Shown piece by piece: positions 1 to 5,154 of a stretch of DNA of 6,213 nt. The stretch spans positions 10,573-16,785 of the forward strand of contig HF985454.1 in NCBI GenBank assembly GCA_000432015.1, in the 5' to 3' direction. This DNA is from Clostridium sp. CAG:1024. Its GTDB lineage: Bacteria > Bacillota > Clostridia > Christensenellales > CAG-138. Position numbers and translations under genes: made by a program. The notes beneath the pieces were generated by a model that was given only the letters and a program-made list of their open reading frames with translations, searched no databases and was not told where the DNA came from. Position 1 is the stretch's first letter. Each line of letters begins with the position of its first letter.

Positions 1-789
1 GGTACGCAGATCATCCAGGAACTTGGCGACGAGCATGTGCGCACGGGTAGTCCTATTGTGTATACCTCGGCCGACAGCGTGTTCCAGGTCGCGGCGCACG
101 AGGAGGTCATCCCGCTTGCGGAGCTGTACCGTATCTGCGAGACCGCGCGGGAAATGCTGCATGGCGACGATCTCGTCGGCCGCGTGATCGCAAGACCCTT
201 CCTCGGCAGCAACGGGAATTATACCCGCACGGAGAATCGCCGTGATTACGCCATCGAGCCGACCAAGGATACAATCCTTGACGCACTTACTGCGGAAGGG
301 CTCGAAACGGTCGGCGTCGGCAAGATCGAGGACATCTTCTGCAAACGCGGCATCACGACCGTGGATCATACAAAGAACAATACGACCGGCACGGCGGCGG
401 CGCAGCGCTTCATCGACAGCGGCGAGGGCAGCTTCGTGTTCGTCAACCTTGTCGACTTCGATATGCTTTACGGTCATCGCAATGATGTGGAGGGGTACGG
501 AAAAGCGCTCGAAACGTTTGACACGGCCCTGCCTGCATTGCGGGCGGGACTGAAGGAGGGCGATATTTTGATGATTACGGCAGACCACGGCTGTGACCCG
601 ACGACGCCCAGCACAGACCATTCGCGCGAGTATATTCCGCTGCTCATCACGGGCACGCACGTGCGCAAGGGACATTGCATCGGCACAAGGGATACCTTTG
701 CGGACATTGGCGCAACGGTCTATGAATACCTAACCGGAAAGCAGTGGCGCGAGGGCAGTTCCTTCCTCCGTGAGATATGGGAGGATTGA
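1..789 (+). CDS. deoB: Phosphopentomutase, C-terminal part (5' end cut by window)
   Basis: DeoB interconverts ribose-1-phosphate (or deoxyribose-1-phosphate) and the 5-phosphate, linking nucleoside breakdown to the pentose phosphate pathway. It is a cytosolic, manganese-dependent enzyme of the alkaline phosphatase superfamily. The frame is open from base 1, so the gene enters from the left. The 262 residues present compare with about 390-400 for the family. The family motif YTSADSVFQ lies at 61-87. ARPF (190-201) and RRDY (238-249) match the cap region that contacts substrate. DFDMLYGH (454-477) supplies the metal ligands Asp (460-462) and His (475-477). ADHGCDP (580-600) supplies the Asp-His pair, and a third His follows at 619-621. 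Spacings between these ligands equal those I recall for the Bacillus enzyme (5 and 11 residues). The N-terminal metal Asp and the phosphorylated Thr are upstream of the window. The stop is 3 bases before the purine nucleoside phosphorylase start, so the two are co-transcribed. Family assignment is very secure. Confidence 0.97.
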   Translation, partial: GTQIIQELGDEHVRTGSPIVYTSADSVFQVAAHEEVIPLAELYRICETAREMLHGDDLVGRVIARPFLGSNGNYTRTENRRDYAIEPTKDTILDALTAEGLETVGVGKIEDIFCKRGITTVDHTKNNTTGTAAAQRFIDSGEGSFVFVNLVDFDMLYGHRNDVEGYGKALETFDTALPALRAGLKEGDILMITADHGCDPTTPSTDHSREYIPLLITGTHVRKGHCIGTRDTFADIGATVYEYLTGKQWREGSSFLREIWED

Positions 790-792
790 GAC

Positions 793-1617
793 GTGAATGC
801 ATATACCGAAATCATCGAGCGCGCGACGGAGATGCTGCGGCCGCTCACGGGCGGGAACTGTAGGATTGGATTGATCCTCGGCTCCGGGCTCGGCGGATAC
901 GCGGGCCGTCTGGATGATCCGCGCAGTCTTTCTTACAGCGAGATCGAGGGTTTTCCCGTATCGAGCGTACCCGGACATGCGGGACGGTTCGTTGTCGGCG
1001 AACATGCGGGCAAAACGGTCGTCGTCATGCAGGGCAGATTCCACTATTATGAGGGATATCCGGCCGCCATGCTCGCACTCGGCGTGCGTGTGATGAAGAG
1101 TCTCGGCGTGGAAACGCTGCTCGTGACGAATGCGGCGGGCGGCGTGAACCGTTCGTTTCGTCCGGGAACGCTCATGGCGATCACCGATCATATCAACTTT
1201 GCGCGCGTGAACCCGCTGATCGGCGAAAACGACGACAGCTACGGCCCGCGTTTTCCGGATCAGAGCAGGGTGTACGACCCGGCGCTGCGGGAAGCGCTGC
1301 TTCGCACCGCACAGGAGATCGGCGTACCCGTGGAGCAGGGCGTCTACATGATGTTCACGGGTCCAACGTTTGAAACGCCTGCGGAGATCCGCATGGCGCG
1401 CACGCTTGGAGCGGATGCGGTCGGCATGTCCACCGTGCCGGAAGCCATTGCGGCGACACACTGCGGCATCCGTGTGCTGGGCATTACGCTCGTGACGAAC
1501 ATGGCGGCGGGCATCCTTGACCAACCGCTCACGCACGAGGAAGTGCAGCAGACGGCTGCGTTCGCATCGGAACGCTTCACAAGGCTGGTCGATGCGGCGG
1601 TCGAGCATGTGCTCTGA
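793..1617 (+). CDS. punA: Purine nucleoside phosphorylase, trimeric 6-oxopurine type
   Basis: This enzyme cleaves inosine, guanosine and their deoxy forms with phosphate, giving the base and (deoxy)ribose-1-phosphate, which is the substrate of the DeoB encoded just upstream. The 274-residue length is normal for the trimeric family. Visible motifs are LGSGLGG (29-35, phosphate-binding Ser31), GRFHYYEGY (81-89, His84), TNAAGG (112-117), GPTFETPAE (190-198) and GMSTVPE (211-217). Glu194 and Asn236 (in TNMAAG) correspond to human PNP Glu201 and Asn243, the pair that recognises 6-oxopurines. Adenosine is therefore probably a poor substrate; this is inference from family knowledge. The start is GTG at 793, chosen because GGGAGGA (779-785) sits 7 bases upstream inside the end of deoB. 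No in-frame ATG lies nearby. Termination is followed by a hairpin at 1650-1680. The symbol varies between annotations (punA, pnp, deoD-like); the function is secure. Confidence 0.96.
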   Translation: MNAYTEIIERATEMLRPLTGGNCRIGLILGSGLGGYAGRLDDPRSLSYSEIEGFPVSSVPGHAGRFVVGEHAGKTVVVMQGRFHYYEGYPAAMLALGVRVMKSLGVETLLVTNAAGGVNRSFRPGTLMAITDHINFARVNPLIGENDDSYGPRFPDQSRVYDPALREALLRTAQEIGVPVEQGVYMMFTGPTFETPAEIRMARTLGADAVGMSTVPEAIAATHCGIRVLGITLVTNMAAGILDQPLTHEEVQQTAAFASERFTRLVDAAVEHVL

Positions 1618-1649
1618 GGCATTTCGGCAAAACCACAGATCAAAACAAC

Positions 1650-1680
1650 GACCCCGTCCGAATGGGCTTCGGATGGGGTC
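1650..1680. terminator. Probable bidirectional intrinsic terminator
   Basis: The sequence forms a 13-bp stem. The 5' arm GACCCCGTCCGAA (1650-1662) pairs with TTCGGATGGGGTC (1668-1680) with a single G-U wobble and a 5-base loop. It lies between the convergent purine nucleoside phosphorylase gene (stop 33 bases upstream) and the minus-strand gene ending at 1711. Read on the minus strand the stem is followed by GTTGTTTTGATC, a fair U-rich tail. On the + strand the tail is only TTGCGTTATC. It is therefore a better terminator for the minus-strand unit, while the stem may still stop or protect the + strand transcript. The symmetry is directly visible; the function is inferred. Confidence 0.75.
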
Positions 1681-1710
1681 TTGCGTTATCGCGCGGCAGT
1701 GCGCAGACGG

Positions 1711-2142
1711 TCATGTTCCGCTCAGGTAGACGTCAATGCGTTCAATGGGCGTGTCTTTCAGACGGGCATAGGCGCGTGTGCGGAGCACCCGGTCGAAAAA
1801 GTCTCCGCGGATGCCGTCGCATAAAAACGCGCGGTACGGCAGCTTTGTTTTACGCGTCGGGCGGTACAGAACGTCGACGCAAAGCTGGTCGTACTCGCCG
1901 TCACCGCTTGAGACCTGCCGGATCAGCGAAAACGGGATCAGCGTTTCCGCATTTGTGAAAAAGGACGGCATCAGCCGGCGGCAAACCCACGTGAGCAGCG
2001 GAAGCGGGCGGCCGTAGGAAAACAGGAGCAGATCGTCGTCCTTCGGAAATGCGCCGCACATACGGCGGAACACATCGATGATCTCGGAAAGCGTGGAAAG
2101 CCCCTCGATTTCGTCTTTGAGAAATTGCAGACAATCTTCCAT
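1711..2142 (-). CDS. Uncharacterised 143-residue protein
   Basis: I do not recognise this family. The product is 143 residues, soluble in appearance, with no signal peptide or membrane segment. Its N-terminus looks helical (residues 1-30, rich in Leu, Ile, Glu). Two aromatic/proline patches follow: FSYGRPLPLLTW (41-52) and LIPFSLIRQ (68-76). The C-terminal half is mixed charged and hydrophobic, with YDQLCVDVLY (84-93) and IERIDVYL (133-140) resembling beta strands. Five cysteines are scattered without a metal-binding spacing. The start is ATG at 2142, with GGGGTGA 3 bases before it. That site overlaps the stop codon of the upstream minus-strand gene, so translation is probably coupled. Codon choice (GC-ending Leu, Arg and Ile codons) matches the neighbours, which supports a real gene rather than a shadow frame. 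It ends 31 bases before the terminator hairpin. Confidence 0.75.
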   Translation of the reverse strand: MEDCLQFLKDEIEGLSTLSEIIDVFRRMCGAFPKDDDLLLFSYGRPLPLLTWVCRRLMPSFFTNAETLIPFSLIRQVSSGDGEYDQLCVDVLYRPTRKTKLPYRAFLCDGIRGDFFDRVLRTRAYARLKDTPIERIDVYLSGT

Positions 2143-2145
2143 CGG

Positions 2146-2541
2146 TCACCCCGTTATGCGACGCCATGCACCGCCCGTATCGCGGGTCAGCACGGGCTCG
2201 TATTGTCCGTCGCCCCGGCAGAGACAGACGGTGCGGATACCGTCGGAGACGGGGATCACATAGACCTTTTTTGCGCCTACCGAGCCGTTGACGCCGCCAA
2301 ATGCGGAGCAGCAGTCCAAGAGGAGCGTCCCGTCCGCTTCCTCACGAACGGCAATGCGGCGGATATGCCCGACGGAGCTCGCAGAGTCAACGGTCAATTC
2401 GATCGACGCGCCGTCAGGGGAAACCGCATAGGATTCGATCAAAACGTCGGCGTCCTTCCGGAATCCCGTTCCGAAAAACCAGAACGCTGCAAGCGCAAGC
2501 GTGATGCAGAGAAGGAGTGAAAGCGCCTTTTTCGTGGGCAT
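2146..2541 (-). CDS. Small membrane-anchored or secreted hypothetical protein
   Basis: This 131-residue protein starts MPTKK and continues with a hydrophobic run (about residues 6-24, ALSLLLCITLALAAFWFFG). The positive N-terminus plus hydrophobic core indicates a signal peptide or single N-terminal membrane anchor with the rest outside the membrane. Cys12 is preceded by Leu, so it is not a good lipobox. The exported part (about 30-131) looks like a small beta-rich domain: IESYAVSPDG, IRRIAVREEADGTLLLDCCSAFGGVNGS as successive segments, then VYVIPVSDGIRTVCLCRGDGQYEPVL. The FGGVNGS-x-GAK...RGxGxYE pattern resembles small conserved hypothetical proteins of Firmicutes that I recall without a function. 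The start at 2541 is preferred over a longer frame reaching 2658 because GGGAGG (minus strand) lies 7 bases before this ATG and a TATACT element lies in the would-be extension. It is the first gene of a two-gene operon; the stop is 3 bases before the next start. Confidence 0.8.
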   Translation of the reverse strand: MPTKKALSLLLCITLALAAFWFFGTGFRKDADVLIESYAVSPDGASIELTVDSASSVGHIRRIAVREEADGTLLLDCCSAFGGVNGSVGAKKVYVIPVSDGIRTVCLCRGDGQYEPVLTRDTGGAWRRITG

Positions 2542-2572
2542 ACGATACCTCCCGCAAGCTGTGTCTGCCGCA

Positions 2573-2602
2573 AGTATAGCACGGCGGCAGGTGTGCGCAC
2601 AA
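2573..2602 (-). promoter_or_regulatory. Sigma-A-like promoter of the minus-strand gene pair
   Basis: Read on the minus strand there is a -10 box TATACT (2578-2573, five of six consensus bases). An 18-base spacer upstream is a weak -35 box TTGTGC (2602-2597, three of six). Transcription would begin near 2566, giving a leader of about 25 bases that carries GGGAGG before the ATG at 2541. The weak -35 overlaps a perfect 10-base palindrome, TGTGCGCACA (2592-2601), which could be an operator. The placement is convincing; activity is inferred. Confidence 0.5.
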
Positions 2603-2646
2603 GGAGTCCCGCAAGAAGAAAACGCAACACGCTGCGATCCGGCCGT

Positions 2647-2663
2647 ATGCTTTTGCAAGGCAT
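2647..2663. repeat. Imperfect inverted repeat in the divergent intergenic region
   Basis: ATGCTTT (2647-2653) pairs with AAGGCAT (2657-2663), with one T-G wobble and a 3-base centre. It lies midway between the divergent minus-strand promoter and the yqfC ribosome binding site, so it is placed like an operator. It could equally be a chance dyad; no regulator is encoded in the window to match it. Confidence 0.35.
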
Positions 2664-2692
2664 GGATACATAATTGCGGATTGCAAGGGCAT
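2653..2692 (+). repeat. Near-direct repeat TTGCAAGG(G)CAT, two copies
   Basis: TTGCAAGGCAT (2653-2663) recurs as TTGCAAGGGCAT (2681-2692), differing by one inserted G. The copies are 28 bases apart start to start, a little under three helical turns. Each copy forms part of one of the two dyad elements here. This suggests paired protein-binding sites upstream of yqfC, or a small duplication. The repeat is visible; the binding role is inferred. Confidence 0.4.
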
Positions 2693-2699
2693 ACCCTTG
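2684..2699 (+). promoter_or_regulatory. Perfect 6-bp hairpin just upstream of the yqfC ribosome binding site
   Basis: CAAGGG (2684-2689) and CCCTTG (2694-2699) are perfect complements around a CATA loop. The stem ends 4 bases before AGGAGG (2704-2709). No T-run follows, so it is not an intrinsic terminator. It may be an operator dyad, a 5' end stabiliser, or a structure that influences ribosome access, although it does not itself pair with AGGAGG. The same bases include CATACCCT, which resembles a sigma-E -10 element. Confidence 0.4.
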
Positions 2700-2717
2700 T
2701 TGCAGGAGGGCATGGAC

Positions 2718-3020
2718 ATGAAGCCGACGAAGCATCATAAACTCAAAAGAAAGCTCCTCAATGCGCTCGATCTGCCTGCGGATGCAGATGGAAGCGCGAT
2801 CCGCATCACCATGGTGGCGAATACCGATCTGCTTGTGGAGAATCATGCGGGCGTACTGCGCTACACCGACCGGCTCGTGCGGCTGTATTCTCCGCACGGC
2901 ATTCTCCGTATTGAGGGGAAAGCGCTACAGCTGTCGGAGTTTGGGCCGGAACGTGTATATATCCGCGGGGAGATCGCAGGCTGGCAGTATGAGGACGCGG
3001 CGGGATGTGGTAATCCATGA
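2718..3020 (+). CDS. yqfC: Sporulation protein YqfC
   Basis: YqfC is a small protein almost always encoded next to yqfD. In Bacillus subtilis the pair is expressed in the mother cell under sigma-E; its molecular function is not established. The product is 100 residues, close to the usual 90-100. Family features are a basic N-terminus (KPTKHHKLKRK), LDLPADA (17-23), RITM (29-32), LLVENHAGVL (38-47), VRLYSPHGILRIEG (54-67), and a C-terminal strand pattern VYIRGEIAGWQYE (80-92). The start is ATG at 2718 because AGGAGG (2704-2709) is 8 bases upstream. An alternative in-frame ATG at 2712 is only 2 bases from it, too close. Its stop overlaps the yqfD start in an ATGA, indicating translational coupling. 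The last residues after YED (AAGCGNP) are a lineage-specific tail. Confidence 0.93.
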   Translation: MKPTKHHKLKRKLLNALDLPADADGSAIRITMVANTDLLVENHAGVLRYTDRLVRLYSPHGILRIEGKALQLSEFGPERVYIRGEIAGWQYEDAAGCGNP

Positions 3021-4180
3021 ATGCTTGTGTTATAATCGAAATCACAGGGAAGCGCGCGGAGCGTCTGCTCGACCGGATGCGTGCGGACGGGATTGCGGTC
3101 TATGCCGTTCGGCGCGCCGCACGGGAAACGCTTGAGCTGACCATGCCTGCACGGGAGTTTTCCCGGCTGCATGTACTCGCGCGCGGCAGCGGATGCCGGA
3201 TCCGCATTGCGGAAAAGCGGGGCGAAAGCTTCCGCATCCGACGGCTGCTGCAAAGAAAAACGCTGCTGCTTGGCCTTGCCGCCGCGCTGGCGTGCATTGT
3301 AATCGCTTCAACGCGCATCCTGTTCATCCGCGTGAGCGGTTGTTCGCGGGTTGCGGAGCAGACGGTGCTGCGCGCGCTTGCGGCAGAGGGACTTACGGTC
3401 GGTGCGGGCAACCGCGGCTGGGATCTGCCGGAACTGAACGAACGGCTTCGAACCTATGACGATCGGATCGCCTGGATCGGGCTTGCGCTGGACGGAACCG
3501 TGCTGCGCGTGAAGGTCGTAGAGACTGCGGTCAAAAACGACGCGTGGGACGACGACGCGCCCGCAGACGTTGTGGCACAAAAGAGCGGCGTTATCACCGA
3601 GATCGTGGCAACGGGCGGCAGAGCGTCGGTCGCTGTGGGAGACGCGGTCGAGGCAGGGGACGTCCTCATCCGAGGCGATCTCACCCGAGAAGACGCGCAG
3701 CTGCCGCTCATCGTGCGCGCCGCCGGACGCGTTCGTGCCAAAGTCGTGTACCTGACGGAGGCGGTCGCGGAGCCGGAAGCGGAGGTTTTGCGTGACAGCG
3801 GGGAATGCGTGGCATATCGGTGCATCCGCGCGGCCGGGGTGCTTTTGTTTGAAACGAAGATCCCCTACGGCGCCTATGAACTCACGGATGTGACGACGCG
3901 GACGGTGACGGATCTGCTCGTTCCGCTCACCGTAACGGATGCGGTGTGCCGGGAACAGACGATGCAGCGGGTTCGAAGAAGCGCCGCAGAAATGGCGGAA
4001 GAGGCTCTGTTTCAGGCGGAGCAGAGCGCATACCTCAAGATCCCGAAGGACGCCGCCATTGTGGAAAAGCACAGCGAATGGACGGAAGCGGACGGGCGCG
4101 TACGCGCGGTCGTGTCCATCGTAACAGAAGAATCCATCGGTTTGACCAGGGAGTGGGACAGTGACAGAACAACAGAGTGA
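3017..4180 (+). CDS. yqfD: Sporulation protein YqfD, single-pass membrane protein
   Basis: This 387-residue protein has the length, architecture and position of YqfD, a sigma-E-dependent sporulation protein in Bacillus subtilis. An N-terminal cytoplasmic domain (1-80) opens with the family strand ACVIIEITGKRAERLLDRM. Basic residues (RIRRLLQRK) precede one membrane helix (about 83-105, LLLGLAAALACIVIAS). The region after it (104-171) reads like a small FtsQ/POTRA-type fold: FIRVSGCSRV, VLRALAAEGLTVGAG, LNERL, IAWIGLALDGTVLRVKVVE. Residues 186-222 (SGVITEIVATGG, VGDAVEAGDVLIRGD) look like a barrel-sandwich hybrid, with the returning half near 231-245. Residues 320-345 are an Ala/Glu-rich helix. 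The fold readings are inference. The ATG at 3017 overlaps the yqfC stop by 4 bases and only weak GGGATG precedes it, so initiation is probably coupled. The 3' end overlaps phoH by 20 bases. Confidence 0.93.
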   Translation: MNACVIIEITGKRAERLLDRMRADGIAVYAVRRAARETLELTMPAREFSRLHVLARGSGCRIRIAEKRGESFRIRRLLQRKTLLLGLAAALACIVIASTRILFIRVSGCSRVAEQTVLRALAAEGLTVGAGNRGWDLPELNERLRTYDDRIAWIGLALDGTVLRVKVVETAVKNDAWDDDAPADVVAQKSGVITEIVATGGRASVAVGDAVEAGDVLIRGDLTREDAQLPLIVRAAGRVRAKVVYLTEAVAEPEAEVLRDSGECVAYRCIRAAGVLLFETKIPYGAYELTDVTTRTVTDLLVPLTVTDAVCREQTMQRVRRSAAEMAEEALFQAEQSAYLKIPKDAAIVEKHSEWTEADGRVRAVVSIVTEESIGLTREWDSDRTTE

Positions 4181-5141
4181 AAAAACCACGGTCATCGTAC
4201 CCGTGGAGGCAATGGACGACCTCATCGGTCTGTTTGGCGTGTTCGATGAGAACCTCCGCGTGATCGAGGAGGAGACAGGCACGCGCATCGTCGCGGATGC
4301 GGGCGGCGTGCGCATCGAGGGAGAACCCGACGCGGCGAAGCTCACGGCCTCCGTGGTCGAAAAGATGCTGGACATGCAGCGCCGCGGCGAGCGTATCAAC
4401 CGCGGCAGACTCCGCTACGCGATCGATCTTGCAAAGGAAGGCAACGTCGATCTCATCGAGCAGATCATGGGCGACGTGATCGCCATTACGAGCCGCGGGC
4501 GGCAGGTCAAGTGCAAAACGCTCGGCCAGAAGCGCTATGTACAGGCGTTGAAACAGAACGAACTGGTTTTCGGCATCGGCCCTGCGGGCACGGGAAAGAC
4601 CTATCTCGCCGTCGCCATGGCGGTGCTCGCTTTCAAGAATAAGGAGGTCGACCGCATCATCCTGACGCGGCCCGCAGTGGAAGCGGGAGAGAAGCTCGGC
4701 TTTCTTCCGGGCGATCTTCAGTCGAAGGTCGATCCGTACCTCAGACCGCTGTATGACGCCCTGCAAGAGTTTTTGGGCCTGGAGACGTACAGACAACTGA
4801 CGGAGCGGGGCGCGATCGAGGTTGCACCGCTTGCATATATGCGCGGTCGAACGCTGAACAGCGCTTATATCATTCTCGATGAAGCGCAGAACTGTTCCGT
4901 GGAGCAGATGAAGATGTTCCTGACGCGTTTCGGCGAAGGATCAAGGGTCGTCGTGACCGGCGACATCACACAGATCGATCTGCCGCACGAGCGAAAGAGC
5001 GGATTGATCCATGCGCTCGACGTGCTTTCGGATGTTGAGGGCGTATCCATCGTGCGCCTGACGCATAAGGACGTTGTACGGCATGAACTTGTGCAGCGTA
5101 TCATTCGGGCGTATGAGGCCTATGAAAAAGAACGGCGGTAA
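4161..5141 (+). CDS. phoH: PhoH family P-loop ATPase
   Basis: PhoH-like proteins are cytosolic P-loop ATPases related to superfamily 1 helicase cores. They are widely conserved, often beside ybeY, and associated with RNA metabolism; the exact bacterial role is unsettled. The 326-residue length is typical. An N-terminal small RNA-binding-like domain (about 8-73, LIGLFGVFDENLRVIEEETG, then VRIEGE) precedes the ATPase core. Motifs seen are a Q-motif LGQKRYVQAL (121-130), Walker A GPAGTGKT (140-147), LTRPAVEAGEKLGFLPGD (168-185), MRGRTLN (227-233), Walker B IILDEAQN (237-244), VTGDITQIDLP (265-275), and a C-terminal arginine-containing LTHKDVVRHELVQRIIRAYE (300-319). All key residues are intact. 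The start is GTG at 4161, with AGGGAG (4148-4153) 7 bases upstream, and it reproduces the usual family N-terminus. It begins 20 bases inside yqfD, so expression is coupled to that gene. Confidence 0.96.
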   Translation: MTEQQSEKTTVIVPVEAMDDLIGLFGVFDENLRVIEEETGTRIVADAGGVRIEGEPDAAKLTASVVEKMLDMQRRGERINRGRLRYAIDLAKEGNVDLIEQIMGDVIAITSRGRQVKCKTLGQKRYVQALKQNELVFGIGPAGTGKTYLAVAMAVLAFKNKEVDRIILTRPAVEAGEKLGFLPGDLQSKVDPYLRPLYDALQEFLGLETYRQLTERGAIEVAPLAYMRGRTLNSAYIILDEAQNCSVEQMKMFLTRFGEGSRVVVTGDITQIDLPHERKSGLIHALDVLSDVEGVSIVRLTHKDVVRHELVQRIIRAYEAYEKERR

Positions 5142-5154
5142 GGAGAGGATCACC

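Noticed and set aside
730..1608. A 292-codon open frame on the minus strand opposite the purine nucleoside phosphorylase gene.
   Set aside because: The + strand gene has all family motifs, and the antisense product is Arg/His-rich with no recognisable domain. Long antisense frames are common in GC-rich genes.
2125..2520. A + strand frame of 131 codons opposite the small membrane-protein gene.
   Set aside because: The minus-strand gene has a promoter, ribosome binding site and signal/anchor segment; the + strand frame has none of these and its composition fits a shadow.
2542..2658. An N-terminal extension of the minus-strand membrane protein to a start at 2658.
   Set aside because: The extension would place the hydrophobic segment internally and would include the TATACT promoter box. 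GGGAGG just before the ATG at 2541 marks the real start.
2684..2709. An intrinsic terminator or riboswitch upstream of yqfC.
   Set aside because: The hairpin has no following T-run, and the intergenic region is too short and shows no multi-stem pattern of a known riboswitch class.
2697..2717. A longer YqfC starting at TTG 2697 or ATG 2712.
   Set aside because: The TTG lies upstream of the AGGAGG site and the ATG at 2712 is only 2 bases from it; ATG 2718 has the correct 8-base spacing.
3308..4399. A 363-codon open frame on the minus strand opposite yqfD and the start of phoH.
   Set aside because: It spans two well-identified genes, has Arg/Ser/His-rich composition with no motif, and lacks a convincing ribosome binding site. 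It is a composition shadow.
4035..4796. A 253-codon open frame on the minus strand opposite yqfD/phoH.
   Set aside because: It covers the conserved Walker A region of phoH in antisense; the product has no recognisable family and biased composition.
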